A stretch of DNA of 64,000 nucleotides from Cavia porcellus (taxonomy: Eukaryota; Chordata; Mammalia; Rodentia; Caviidae). The stretch spans positions 1,860,001 to 1,924,000 of the forward strand of contig NW_026947501.1 of NCBI RefSeq assembly GCF_034190915.1, given 5' to 3'. A program made the translations under genes and the position numbers. Positions 49,702 through 61,799 of the stretch are shown in pieces. The notes under the pieces are model-generated. The model was not told where the DNA came from. It searched no databases and was given only the letters and a program-made list of their open reading frames with translations. How positions within the stretch are numbered: the first letter of the stretch is position 1; the number at the start of each line of letters is the position of its first letter.

Positions 49702-50031
49702 AGCATTTGTGTTAGGGTTAGGTGTTAGGTGTTAAAGATATGGTTAGACTTATGGTTAGAGTTATGGTTAGGGTTAGGGTTATGTTTAGGTTTACGGTTT
49801 GGGTTAGTGTTAGGGATACAGTTAGGGTTAGGGATTAGGGATATGGTTAGGGTTAGGGTTATGGTTAGCATTTGTGTTAGGGTTAGGTGTTAGGTGTTAA
49901 GAATATGGTTAGGCTTATGGTTAGAGTTACGGTTAGGGTTAGTGTTATGTTTAGATTTACGGTTTGGGTTAGTGTTAGGGTAAGGCTTAGGGTTAGGGAT
50001 TAGTGATACGGTTAGCGTTAGGGTTAGAGCT
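49702..50031 (+). repeat. Tandem duplication, 165-bp unit
   Basis: AGCATTTGTGTTAGGGTTAGG starts at 49702 and again at 49867; the GTTAAAGATATGG/GTTAAGAATATGG module follows at 49731 and 49896, also 165 apart. Both copies share ACGGTTTGGGTTAGTG. A few point differences separate them. Confidence 0.9.
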
Positions 50032-51416
50032 ATGGTTAGGCTTTAGTGTTACGTTTAGGGTTAGGGTTATTGTCAGGGATACAGTTAGAGTTACAGATTA
50101 GGGTTAGAGTTCGGGTTAGGGTTAGACTTAGTGTTAGAGTAAGGGATTAGGGTTAGGGTTAGGGTTAGGTTTAGGGGTTAGGGTTGGGGATTAGGGATTA
50201 GCGATAAGGTTTTGGTGAGTGTTATGTTTAGGGTTTAGGATAGTGATTATGGTTAGGTTTAGGGTTAGGGTTAGGGTTAGGCTTTAAGTTAGATTTAGAG
50301 GTTTAGGGTTAGGGTTAGAATTAGGTTTAGGATTAGGGATAGGGTTAGTGTTAGAAGTTAGGGTTATGGTTAGCGTTACTGTTAGGGTTAGGTGTTAAGT
50401 GTTAGGGTTAGGGTTGATGTTTTTGTTAGGGTTACAGTTAGGGTTAGGGTTACGGTTAGGGTTACAGTTAGGATTACGTTTAGTGTTCGGGTAAGGGTTA
50501 GGTTTAGGTCTAGTGTTAGGATAGCTATTAGTGTTAGGTTTCGGGTTAGGGTTAGGGTGAGGGTTACGGTTAGGGTTTAGGGTTAGTTTTAGGGTTAGGC
50601 TTATCCTTAGGGTTACAGATTATGGTTAGTGTTAGTGTTAGGGTTAGCGTTAGGGTTAGTGTTAGGGTTAGGTTTAGGGATTAGGGTTAGTGTTTGTGAT
50701 AGGTTTAGGGTTAGTGTTAGGGTTAGGCTTAGCCTTAGTTTTAGAGTTAGGGATAGGGTTAGGCTTTAGTGTTTAGGTTTAGTGTTAGGAATACAGTTAA
50801 AGTTAGCATTAGGCTTAGGTTAGGTTTCGTGTTATGTTTAGAATTTGGTTTAGGGTTAGGGTTAGTTTTAGGGTTAGGGATAGCATTAGGGTTAGGGTTA
50901 GGTTTGGGTTTAGGGTTAGGTTTTGGGTTAGGGTTAGGTTTAGTGTTAGGTTTAGGGTTTGGAGTAAGAGGTTAGGGTTAGTGTCAGGGTTAGAGTTGAG
51001 GGTTAGGGTTAGAGTTAGATTTATGGTTAAGATTTAGGTTTTGAAGTTAGGGTTAGTGTTATGGATACAGTTAGGGTTATGGTTATGTTAGGGTTAGTTT
51101 TAGGGGCTAGGTGTTAGGGAAAGGTGTAGGCTTCGGATTACCGTTTGGGTTCGGGTTACAATAAGGTTAGGGTTAGGGTTACTGTTACAGTTACGGTTAC
51201 AGTTAGGTTTAGGGTTAGGTTTTGGCTTAGGGTTACGGTTTAGCTGATAAGGTAATGGTTAGGTTATGTTTAGGGTTATGGCTATGGTTAGGGTTAGCTT
51301 TAGGGTTAAGGTTATGATTAGGGTTAGGTTTAGGGATTAGGGTTAGGGTTAGCGTTAGTTTTATGGTTAGAGTTAAGGTTAGGGTTAGGTTTAGTTTTAG
51401 GTTTTAGGATACGATT

Positions 51417-53000
51417 ATGCGTAGGCTTAAGGTTAGGGTTACGTTTAGGTTTTGTGTTTGTGTTAGGGTTAGGTTACAGTTTACATTTAGGTTTTGGGTT
51501 AAGGTTAGTGTTAGGTTTAGGGTTAGGGTTAGCATTAGGGTTAGTGTTAGGGTTAGATTTAGGGTTAGGGTTCGAGTTAGGGTTACGGTTACAGTTAGGT
51601 CTAGGCTTTAGAGTTAAAGTTTAGGGCTAGGGTTGGGTTAGGGTTTGGGCTAGAGTTTAGGGTTATGGTTAGTGTTAGTGTTATGGTTATGGTTATGGTT
51701 AGAAGTTAGGGTTAGTGTTATTCTTAGGGTTAGGTTTACGGTAAGGTTCAGATTTGGTTAGGTATACGTTTATGGCTTAGTTGTTAGGGATAGAGACAGG
51801 GTTAGGCTTTGGATTACATTTAGTGTTCAGGTTACAATTAGGTTTAGGGTTAGGTTTAGGGTTATGGTTAGAGTTAGGGTTACAGTTAGGGTTAGGCTTA
51901 AGTTTTGGGTTAGGGGTTAGGTGTTAAGGATATGGTTAGGGTTATGGTTAGGATTACAGTTAGGATTAGGGTAAGGTTTACGTTTAAATTTAGGTTTAGG
52001 TTTAGGGTTAGTGTTAGGGTTAGGGTTAAGGTAAGGGGTTGGAGTTAGAGGTTAGGTTTCAGGTTATGGTTAGGGTTAGGTTTAGGGCTAGGGTTAGGGT
52101 TAGTGTTAGGTTTAGGTTTACGGTTAGATTTAGGGTTAGGGTTAGGTTTAGGTTTAGGGTTAGGTTTAGTTTTAGGGTTAGCTTTAGGGTTAGGGTTAGG
52201 GGTAGGTGTTAGAGTTAGATGTTAGGGTTAGGGTTAGGTTTAGTGTTAGGATTAGGGTTACATTTAGGGTTAGGGTTAGTGTTAGGGTTAGGTTTAGGGA
52301 TTAGGTTTAGGGTTAGAGTTAGGTTAAGGGTTAGAGTTAGGGTTAGGGTTAGGCTTAATTTTAGGTTTAGGGATAGGATTAAGGGTATGCTTAAAGTTAG
52401 GGTTACGTTTAGGGTTCGTGTTAGTGTTAGGTTTAGGTTTCGGTTTAGATTTAGGTTTTGGTTTAGGTTTAATGTTAGGTTTAGGGTTAGAGTTAGCATT
52501 AGGGTTAGTGTTAGGTTTAGGGTTATGGTTCGGATTAGGGTTAGGGTTACTGTTAGGACTAGGATTTAGATTTACAACTTAGGGTTCGGATTGGGTTAGG
52601 GTTAGAGTTTAGGGTTATGGTTAGTGTTAGGGTTATGGTTATGGTTAGGGTTAGAAGTTAGGGTTAGGGTTAGTGTTAGGGTTTGGTTTACGGTAAGTTT
52701 CAGGTTTGGTTAGGGTTAGGTTTATGGCTTAGTTTTTAGGGATAGGGACATGGTTAGGGTTCGGATTACAGTTAGGGTTCAGGTTACAGTTAGGTTTTGG
52801 GTTAGTGTTAATGTTATGATTAGAGTTAGGTTTAGGCTTAGGGTTTGGGTTAGGGGTTAGGTTTTAAGCATATGGTTAGGGTTATGTTTAGCGTTACAGT
52901 TAGGATTATGGTTAGGGTTAGGGTTAAGTTTAGGGTTAGGGTTTGGGTTAGGTTTAGGGTTAGGGGTTAGTGTTCGAGGTTAGGGTTCGGGTTAGGGTTT
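51417..53000 (+). repeat. Tandem pair of about 0.95-0.96 kb units
   Basis: GCTTAANGTTAGGGTTACG is at 51425 and 52389 (offset 964). TATGGCTTAG is at 51771 and 52723 (952). GGTTATGG-rich strings precede GTTAGAAGTTAGGG near 51.70 and 52.65 kb. A GATAG(A/G)GACA string follows TATGGCTTAG in both, and module B ends each unit (51,923 and 52,861). Confidence 0.82.
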
Positions 53001-53086
53001 GGGTTAGGTTTAGCTTTAAGGTTAGTTCTAGGTGTTAGAGTTAGAGGTTAGGGTTCGGGTTAGGATTAGTGTTAGTGTTATGGTTA

Positions 53087-53162
53087 GGGGTTAGAATTAG
53101 TGGTTAGGGTTAGGGTTAGGTTTAGGGGTTAGAGTTAGTGGTTAGGGTTAGGGTTAGGTTTA
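53087..53162 (+). repeat. Tandem 38-bp unit, two copies
   Basis: GGGGTTAGA(A/G)TTAGTGG followed by TTAGGGTTAGGGTTAGG is repeated with a 38-base period at 53087 and 53125. One base differs between the copies. Confidence 0.88.
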
Positions 53163-54079
53163 GGATTAGAAGTTGGTGTTAGGGTTAATGTTAGGGTTAG
53201 GGTTATGGTTAGGGTTAGGGTTTTGTAAGGGTTAGGTTCAGGGTTAGGTTTATGTGTCAGGTGTTATTGATAGGGTTAGGGTTAGGGTTAAAGTTAGGCT
53301 TTTGTTTAGTTTTCGGGTTAGTTTATTATTAGGTTTAGTGTTAGGTTTTAGCGTTTGTGTTAGTGTTAGGGTTAGGCTTAGTGTTAGGTTTAGTTTGAGG
53401 ATTAGGTTTAGGGTTAGGGTTAGAGGTTAGGGTTGGGGTTAGGGTTAGGGTTATGTTTAGGTTTAGGTTTAGGGTTAGTGTCAGGGTTAGGGTTTGGGTT
53501 AGTCATAGTGTTAGGGTTAGTGTTAGGGATTAGGGTTAGTGTTAGTGTTCGGATTCATGTTAGGGTTAGGGATAGGGTTAGACAAGGTTAGGCTTGGGGT
53601 TAGGGTTAGGGTAATTGTAAGGGTTAGGTTTAGGGTTAGGCTTAAGGATAGAGTCACGGTTAGGGTTATGGTTATGGCTTAGGTTTTAGGGATAGGGTTA
53701 ATGTTAGGCTTTGGGTTTAGGTTAGTTTTATGGTTATGATGCGGTTTAGTGTTAGGTTTAGGTTTAGGGTTAGCGTTAGGTTCAGGTTTAGTCTTAGGGT
53801 TTGTCTTAGGTTTAGGGTTAGGTTTAGGGGTTAGGTGTTAGTGATAGGGTTAGTGTTAGTGTTAGGTTTAGGGTCAGGGTTAGCGTTAGGGTTTAGGTTT
53901 ACGGTTAGTGTTTTGTTTAGGTTTAGGGATAGGGTTATGGTTAGGGCTAGATGTTAGGGTTAGGGTTAGTGTTAGTGTTAGGGTTAGCGTTAGGTTTAGA
54001 GTTAGTTTTAGGTTTAGGTTTTGGGTTAGGGTTGGCATTATGTATAGGTTTATGGGTAGTCTTCACGTTATGGTAAAGG

Positions 54080-55100
54080 TTAGGGTTACAATTAGGTTAC
54101 GGTTAGGGTTATGGTTAGGGTTAGGATTTGGACTAGGATTAGTGTTAGGGTCACGGTTAGGTTTAGGGGTTAGGTGTTAGGGATAGGGTTAGAGTTAGGC
54201 TTCAGGTTACGTTTAGGGTTAGGGTTAGGATGAGGTTAGGGTTAGTGTTAGGGTTAGGGGGAGGGGTAGTGTCTGCGTTACATTTAGGGTTTGTTTTAGG
54301 GTTAGATTTAGGGTTAGGTTTAGGGGTTAGGTGTTAGGAATAGGGTTATTGTTAGGGTTGGGTTAGAGTTAGGTTTATGGTTAGGTTTAGTTTTAGGGTT
54401 AAAGTTATTGATAGTGTGAGTGTTTAGGATTAGGGTTGGGGTTAGTGTTAGGTTTATGGTTATGGTTAGGGTAAGGTTGAGGTTTAGGGTTAGGGTTTGG
54501 GTTAGGATTAGTGTTAGGGCTTAACGTTAGGGGTTAAGCTTAGGGTTGTGGCTTAGAGTTAGGTGTTAGGTTTAGGGGTTAGCATTATGGTTAGGCTTAG
54601 GCATAGGTTTAGGGTTAAGGTTAGGCTTACCGTTGGGCTTAGGATTTAGATTAGGGTTAGAGATTATGGTTACGGTTAGGGTTATGGTTAGGTTTAGTGT
54701 TATGGTTAGGGTAAGAGTTTAGGCTTAGTGTTAGGGTTAGTGTTAGGTTTAGGTTTAGGGTTAGGGTTAGGGTTAGGGTTAGGGTTAGGGTTAGGGTTAG
54801 GGTTAGAAGTTAGGGTTAGTGCTAGGGTTAGGGTTACGGTTAGTGTTAGTGTTAGGTTTAGGGTTATGGTTTAGTGTTAGTGTTAGCATTAGGGTCAGGG
54901 TTAGGCTTACAGTTAGGCTTTGGGTTACGGTTAGTGTTAGGGTTACAATTAGGTTTAGGGTTAAGCTTAGAGTAGGGTTAGGGTTAGTGTTAGATTTAGT
55001 GTTAGTTTTAGGGTTAGGTTTAGTGTTATGGTTAGGGGTTAGGTGTTAGTGATAGGTTTAGGGTTAGGGTTAGGGTAGGCTGAAGATTAGGTTTAGGGTT
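54080..55100 (+). repeat. Segmental duplication T, copy 1
   Basis: Nearly the same as 61,800-62,765. Anchors: GGATTTGGACTAGGATTAG 54124 and 61838 (offset 7714), GTAGGCTG 55075 and 62747 (7672). The offset changes mainly because this copy has eight perfect TTAGGG units at 54755-54802 where the partner has three (62463-62480), a gain or loss of five units. Older relatives occur at 17.97-18.8 kb and 58.96-59.7 kb. Confidence 0.92.
54755..54802 (+). repeat. Longest perfect TTAGGG run noticed, eight units
   Basis: Eight uninterrupted TTAGGG units (48 bp), the longest I found by eye. Next are six-unit runs at 18503-18538 and 35983-36018 and five-unit runs at 57138-57167 and 61805-61834. Four or more GGG tracts with TTA loops can form G-quadruplexes in principle. 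That is a property of the motif, not evidence of function here. Confidence 0.9.
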
Positions 55101-56739
55101 AGGGTTAGTGTTAGGGTTAGGGTTAGGGTTAGGGTTAGGTCTTAAGGTGAGGGGTTAGGCTTAGGGTTATGGCTTAGGGTTAGGGTTAGTGTTATGCTTA
55201 GTGTTAGAGTTATGATTAAGGTTAGGGTTAGAAGTTAGGTGTTACGGAGAGTTTTGGGGTTAAGCTTTGGGTTATTGTTAGTGTTAGGATTCCAATTAGC
55301 TTTAGGGTTAGCGTTAGAGTTAGGGTTATGTTTAGGTTTAGGTTTAGGGTTAGGGTTAGAGGTTAGGTGTTAGTGATAGGGTTAGGTTTAGGGTTAGCTT
55401 TAGAGTTTGGTTTAGGGTTAGGTTTAGGTTTAGGGATAGTGTTAGGTTTAGGTTTAGGGTTAGTGTTATGCTTAGATTTAGGTTTATGGTTAGTGTTAGT
55501 GTTAGGGTTAGAAGTTAGGTTTAGTGTTAGGGTTAGGGTTAGTGTTAGGGTTAGATGTTAGCCTTTGGTTTAGGGTTATATTTAGGGTTGGGGTTAGGGT
55601 TAAGGTTACGCTTAGAGGTTATGGTTAGGGTTACAGATAGGGTTAGGGTTAAAGCTTAGGTTCAGATTTACAGTTAGGTTTAGGGTTAGTGTTAACGTTA
55701 GTGTTTAGGGTTAGGTTTAAAGTTATGGTTAGGGTTAGAGTTATGGTTAGAGGTTAGCTTTGTTTTAGTGTTACGGTTTGTGTTAGTGTTAGGTTTAGTG
55801 TTAGGCTTAGAGGTTATGGTTATGGTTAGGGTTAAGGTTAAAGCTTAGGTTCATGGTTTACGATTAGGGTTAGGGTTAGGGATATGTTAAGTGTTAGGAT
55901 TAGGGTTAGTGTTTACTTTTAGGGTTAGCGTTACGGTTAGTATTTTGGTTTAGGTTTAGAGGTTAGTGTTAGTGTTAGTGTTGGGGTTACGGATAAGGTT
56001 AGTGTTAGTGTTAGGGATAGGGTTAGGGTTAGGTTTACAGTTAGGCTTAGGGTTATGGTTATGGTTATGGTTACAATTTGGTTAGCGTTAGGGTTAGGGT
56101 TTCGGTTAGGGTTTGCATTAGATTTAATGTTAGGGTTAGGTTTAGGGTTAAGTTTAGGCATTAGGTGTTAGGGATAGGGTTATGGATTAGGGTTAGTGTA
56201 AGGGTTATGGTTAGGTTTAGAGTTTAGTGTTATGGTTAGGGTTAGGGTTAGTGTTATGCATAGGTTTAGGGTTAGGTTGAGGTTTAGGGTTAGGTTTAGG
56301 GTTAGGGTTAGAAGTTAGATTTAGTGTTCGGGTTAGGGATAGATTTAGGGTTAGGGTTATTGTTAGATCATAGGTTTAGGGCTACGGTTAGGGTTAGGGT
56401 TAGGTATTACTGTCAGGCTTAGTGTTAGTTTAAGGAGTAGGGTTAGGGTTAGGGTAAGGGATTAATGTTATATCTGGGTTAGCGTTATGGTTATGGTTAG
56501 GGTTAGGGTTAGAGTTAGGATAAGAAGTTAGCATGAGGGGCAGGTTTAGGGATATGGTTACATTTAGGGTTATGGTTAGGCTTAGGGGTTAGGTGTTAGG
56601 GAGAGTGTAAAGGTTAGGCTTCGGGATACGGTTAGGGTTAGTGTTAGGATTAGGTTTAGGGTTAGGCTTAGCATTATGGTTAGGATTATGGTTAAGTTTA
56701 GTGTTAGTTTTAGGTTTAGGTTTAGCATTACGAATAGAT

Positions 56740-58850
56740 ATTAGGTGTTCGGTATAGGGTTAGGGTTAGTGTTAGTGTTAGGGCTAGTTTTATGGATATG
56801 GTTAGGGATAGTGTTATGTTTAGTGTTAGGGTTAAGGGTTAGTGTTATGGTTATTGTTAGGGTTAGTGTTACAGTTAGGCTTTGGGTTACGGTTAGCTTT
56901 AGAGTTACATTTAGGTTAGGTAGGGTTAGGGTTAGGGTTAAGGGTAGGTTAATGTTAGGGTTAGGTTTAGGGTTAGATGTTAGGAATAGGTTTATGGTTA
57001 GCATTAGTGTTACCATTAGAGTTTAGGTTTTGGGTTAGCTTTATTGTTAAGGTTAGGGTTAGGGTTAGTGGTTAGCATTAGTTTTGGTTTAGGGTAAGGG
57101 TTCAAACTTCAGTTTAGGATTAGGGTCAGTGTTATTGTTAGGGTTAGGGTTAGGGTTAGGGTTAGGGTTAGTGTTATGTTTAGAGGTTAGCGTTATGTTT
57201 AGTGATAGAGTTTGGGGTTAGGGTGAGGTTTAGAGTGAGGCTTAGAAGTTATGTTTATGGTTATGGTTAGGGTTAGTTTTAAAGCTTAGGTTTAGGTTTA
57301 GGGATAGCATTAGGGTTAGGTATAGGGTAAGGGTTAGGATTATGGTTAGCCTTAGGTTTTAATTGGTGTTAATTTTACGGTTAGGGTTAGGGTTAGGGTT
57401 AGAGGTTAGTGTTAAGTTTAGTTTAGCGTTAGAGTTAGGTGTTAGGTGTTAGGTGTTAGGGATAGGGTTACAGTTAGGTTAGGGTTAGGTTTACAATTAG
57501 GGTTAGGTTTAGTGATAGTATTAGGTTTAGTGTAAGTGTTTAGCGTTGGTGTTATGGTTAGGGTTCGGGTTACTGTTACGGTTAGGCTTTGGGTTACTTT
57601 TAGAGTTAGATTTACATTTAGGTTTAGGGTTATGGTTAGGGTTAAGGTTAGGTTAATGTTAGGGTTAGGTTTAGGGTTAGATGTTAGGAATAGGTTTAGG
57701 GTCAGGATTAATGTTACCATTAGAGTTTAGGGTTAAGGTTAGCTTTAGAGTTAAGGTTAGGGTTTGGGTTAGCAGTTATTGTTAGTTTTGGTTTAGGGTA
57801 ATGTTTAAAGCTTAGGTTTTGGATTAGGTTTAGTGTTAGGGTTAGGTTTAGGTTTTGGGTTATGGTTAGAGGTTAGCATTAAATTTAGTGATACAGTTTG
57901 GGGTTAGGGTGAGGCTTAGGGTGAGGCTTAAAGTGAGGCTTAGAAGTTATGGTTATGGTTATGGTTAGGGTTAAAGCTTAGGTTTATAGTTAGGGATAGA
58001 GTTAGGGTTAGGTATAGTGTAAGGGTTAGGATTACGGTTAGTCTTTAGGTTTAGTGTTAGTTTTACGGTTAGGGTTAGCGTTAGGTTTAGAGGTTAGTGT
58101 TAAGGTTAGTTTAGCATTAGGGTTATGGGTTATGTGTTAGGGTTAGGGTTACAGTTAGGTTAGGGTTAGGGTTACGTTTACAGTTAGGGTTAGGTTTAGT
58201 GATAGTGTTAGGTTTTGGGTTAGGGTTAGTGTTGGTGTTAGCGTTAGGGTTAGGATTATGGTTAGGCTTCAGTTTAGGGTGAGGTTTAGAGTTACAATTA
58301 GGTTTGGATTAGGATTAGGGTTAGGGTCAGGGTTAGTGTTAGATGTTAGTGATAGGTTTAGGTTTATGGTTAATGTTACGGTTAGAGTTTAGGGTTAGGG
58401 TTACAGTTAAGGTTAGCAGTTAGCATTAGCTTTAGGTTAGGGTTAGGGTTAAAGCTTAGATTTAGGGTTAGGGTTAGGGTTACGATTAGATTTAGGGTTA
58501 GGGTTAGTGTTATTGTTAGGGTTAGGGTTAGGTTTAGTGTTTTGTTTAGAGGTTAGCGTTACGTTTAGTGATAGAGTTTGGGGTTTGGTTAGGTTTAGGG
58601 TTACTGTTCGGCTTAGAGGTTATGGTTAGGGTTGGGGTTAGGGTTAGGGTTAAAGCTTAAGTTTAGTGTCAGTGTTACGTTTAGGGATAGGGTAAGGGTT
58701 AGGATTAGGGTTAGTCATTAGGTTTAAGGTTAGGATTACAGTTAACTTTAGGGTTATGTTTAGAGGTTAGTATTAGTGTTAGACTTAGGGTTAGGGTTAG
58801 TGTTAGGGTAAGGTTTAGAGTTAGGTTTAGGTTTAGGGTTAGGGTTAGGG
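56740..58850 (+). repeat. Three-unit tandem higher-order repeat, about 0.68-0.70 kb
   Basis: Markers repeat three times. GATGTTAGGAATAGG is at 56976 and 57680, with GATGTTAGTGATAGG at 58342 (spacings 704 and 662). GATAGAGTTTGGGG or its variant is at 57204, 57890 and 58570 (686 and 680). Each unit also holds GGTAGG/GGTTAATG and AAAGCTTAGGTTT strings. The corresponding left region (about 16.5-17.7 kb) shows a spacing near 1.03 kb, so amplification to three short units is specific to this place. Confidence 0.85.
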
Positions 58851-59800
58851 TTAGGTTTAAGGATAGGGTTACGTTTAGGGTTAGGGTTACGATTAGGTTA
58901 GGGTTAGGGATAGGGTTAGTGTTAGGGTTAGGTTTAGGGCTAGGGTTACGGTTAGGGTTAGGATTTGGATTAGTATCCAGGTTAGGTTTAGGGGATAGGT
59001 GTTAGGGATAGAGTTAGGGTTAGGCTTCGTGTTATGGTTAGGGTTAGGGTTACGATGAGGTTAGGGTTAGGGTTGGTGTTAGGGGTAACATTTGTGTTAG
59101 ATTTAGGGTTAGTTTTAGGGTTAGGGTTGGGTTAGGTTTAGGGGTTAGGTATTATGGATAGGGTTATAGTTAGTGTTAGGCTTAGGTTTAGGGTTAGGTT
59201 TAATGTTAGGGTTAGGGTTAGGTTTAGTGTTACGGTTAGGGTTAGAATTTGGATTAGGATTCAGGTTAGGGTTAGGTTTAGAGGTTAGGTGTTAGGGACA
59301 GGGTTAGGGTTATGCTTAGTGTTATGGTTACGTTTAGAGTTATGATGAGGTTAGGGTTTGGGTTAGGGGTAGCTTTTGCGATAGATTTAGGGTTAGTTTT
59401 AGGGTTAGGGTTAGGTTTATGTGTTAGGTTTTAGAGATAGTGTTATAATTAGGGTTAGGTTTAGTGTTAGGTTTAGGGTTAAGGTTATGGTTAGGGTTAG
59501 CATTTAGGGTTTTGCTTAGGTTCAGGTGTAGTGTTATGGTTAGGGTTAGGTTTAGGTTTAGGTTTATGGTTAGTGTTAAGTTTAATATTAGTGTTAGGGC
59601 TTAAGGTTTGGGGTTAGGCTTAGGGTTATGGCTTAGGGTTAGGTGTTAGGTTTAAGATTTAGCATTATCATTAGGATTAGGGCTACAGTTACGGTTGGTT
59701 TGGGGTTAGGGATAGTGTTAGGGTTAGTGTTAGTGTTTAGGATTAGGGTTAGTGTTAGTGTTAGGGTTAGGTTTAGATTTGGGTTTAGGGTTAGGTTTAG
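58851..59800 (+). repeat. Diverged relatives of duplication T
   Basis: No gene. TTAGGATTTGGATTAG near 58.96 kb and TTAGAATTTGGATTAGG near 59.24 kb each lead into GGTTAGGTGTTAGGGA and a GATGAGGTTAGGGT block, as in duplication T. GGGCTTAAGGTTTGGGG and GGCTTAGGGTTATGGC near 59.6 kb complete the match to 54.5 kb. Confidence 0.7.
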
Positions 59801-59809
59801 TGTTACAGT

Positions 59810-61390
59810 TAGGGTTCTGGTTAGGTTTAGTGCTAGAGTTAGAGGTTAGTGTTAGTGTTAGGGTTTGGGTTAGGGATGTTACGGTTAGAGTTTAGGGTTA
59901 GGTTTAGTTATAGAGTTAGGGTTAGGGTTAGGGTTAGGGTTATCATTAGAGGTTAGCGTTCGGATTAGGGTTAGAGTTTGGGTTAGGGTTAGGGTTAGTG
60001 TTAGACTTAGAGGAGAATGTTAGGGTTAGGCTTAGGGTTAAAGATTTGTTTCAAGGTTAGGTTTAGGGTTAGGGTTGTGGTTAGGGATAGAGTAAGTGTT
60101 AGGATTAGGTTTAGTGGTTAGGTTTAGGGTTAAGATTACAGGTAGTGTTAGGGTTAGGTTTAGAGGGTTAGGGTTAGTGTTAGGTTTAGGGTAAGGCTTA
60201 GGTTCATGGTTTTGGTTGGGTGTACAATTAGGTTATGGTTAGGTTTAGGTTTAGGGTTACATTTAGCGTTTGCGTTAGATTTAGGGTTAGGATTAGGGTT
60301 AGCGTTAGGTTTAGGGGTTAGGTGTTAGGGATATTGTTTTGTTATCATTAGGGTTAGGTTTAGTGTTAGGTTTAGGTTTAAGGTTAAGTTTAGGATTAGA
60401 TTTTAGAGTTAGCGTTAGGGTTAGGGTTAGGTGTAGGGGTTAGGTGTTAGAGATAGAGTTACAGGTTAAGGACAAGGTTAGGGTTAGGGTTAGGGTCAAG
60501 TTCAGGGTTAGGGTTAAGGTTATGACTAGGGTAGCGTTTAGGGTTAGGGTTAGGGTTAGGGTTAGGTTTAGTGTTATGGTTAGGGTTAGGTTGAAGTTTA
60601 GGGTTAAGATTAGTGTTAGGTTTAGAAATTAGGTTTAGTGTTAGGTTTATGGTTAGAGCTAGGGATAGGTTTAGTTTTAGGGTTAGTGTTAGAGCTTAGG
60701 GTTAGTGTTAGGGTTAGGGTTAGGCTTAGGTTTAGGGTTAGGGTTAAAGGTATGTTTTAAGTTTAGGGTTAGGGTTATTGTTAGGGTTAAATTGTGGGTT
60801 ATGCTAGTTTTAGGGTTAGGGTTAGGGTTAGCTATTACAGTCAGGGTTAGGGTTATTTTAAGGGGTAGGTTTAGGGTTAAGCTAAGGGATTAATGTTAGT
60901 TTTAGGGTTAGTGTTAGGGTTATCGTTATGGTTAGGTTTAGGGTTAGTTTTAGGTTTAAAAGTTAGTGTTAGGGGTTGGGTCAGGGTTATGGATAGGTTT
61001 AGGGTTCGGGTTTGTGTTAAGGTTAGGGTTAGGGGTTAGACGTTAGGGAGAGGGTTAAGGTTAGAATTCGGGTTATGGTTAGGGTTAGTGTTACGATTAG
61101 GTTTAGGGTTAGGTTTAGGGTTAAGGTTAGGGTATATTTTAGTGTTAGTTTTAGGGATAGGTTTACCGTTAGTGTTAGGGTTTAGGTGTTATAGGTTTAC
61201 AGTTAGGGTTAGGGTTAGAGTTAGGGATAGTGTTAGGTTGAGGGTTAGGGTTCAGGGTTTGCATTATGGTTTGGGTTATGGTTAGGATTATGGTTAGTCT
61301 TCGTGTTATGGTTTGGGTTAGTGTTACGATTAGGTAAGGGTTAGGGTTATGTTTGGGTTGGGGTTAGATGTTAGGGATAGCGTTAGGGTT
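59810..61390 (+). repeat. Large colinear duplication W, right copy end
   Basis: Counterpart of 20.0-21.3 kb. TAGTGCTAGAGTTAGAGG is at about 20.04 and 59.83 kb. TATGACTAGGGTAGCG is at 20404 and 60521. GGGGTTGGGTC is at about 20.87 and 60.97 kb, and GTTAGACNTTAGGGAGAGGG follows in both. The first anchor is offset 39.8 kb and the others 40.1 kb, so about 0.3 kb was gained here near 60.1-60.4 kb. Confidence 0.78.
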
Positions 61391-61799
61391 AGGGTTAGTG
61401 TTATGGTTAGATTTTAGGCTTAGGGTTAAGGTTAGTGTTAGGTTTAGTGGTTAGCCTTCGGTTTGTTTTGGGCTTCGGGTTAGGTTTTAGGTTTAGCGTT
61501 AGGTTTCAGTTATGGTTAGGGTTAGGTTGAGATGTTAGTGTTAGGGTTAGTGTTAGTTTTATGTTTAGTGTTATGGTTAGGGTTAGGTTTAGAGTTAGGT
61601 TTAGCTTTAGGTTTAGGGTTAGGATTATGGTTAGGGTTAGGGAAACAGTTATGCATAAGCTTCAGGTTACAGTTAGGGTTAGGGTTATGATTAGGTTAGG
61701 GTTAGGTTTAGCTTTAGGGTTAGTGTTAGGGTTACAGTTAGGTTTAGGATTTGGGTTAGGATTTGGTTAGCGTTAGGTTTATGGGTTAGGTGTTAGTGA

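Larger units (their letters stand above)
42167..52875 (+). repeat. Dispersed module B, GTTAAGGATATGG
   Basis: In the stretch lacking module A a different signature recurs, usually after GGTTAGGT: GTTAAGGATATGG and close variants at about 42167, 44370, 45281, 47258, 47924, 49731, 49896, 51923 and 52861. A companion signature, ACAATAAGGTTTAGGG or TATAATAAGGTTTAGGG, lies upstream of several copies (about 42,070, 44,280, 45,195, 47,170, 51,157). The two signatures together mark a second family of higher-order units in the middle of the array. The span covers first to last copy. Confidence 0.75.

Noticed and set aside
54755..54802. Functional G-quadruplex or replication origin
   Set aside because: Any four TTAGGG units meet the motif. 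Nothing in this window separates a functional structure from the repeat itself.
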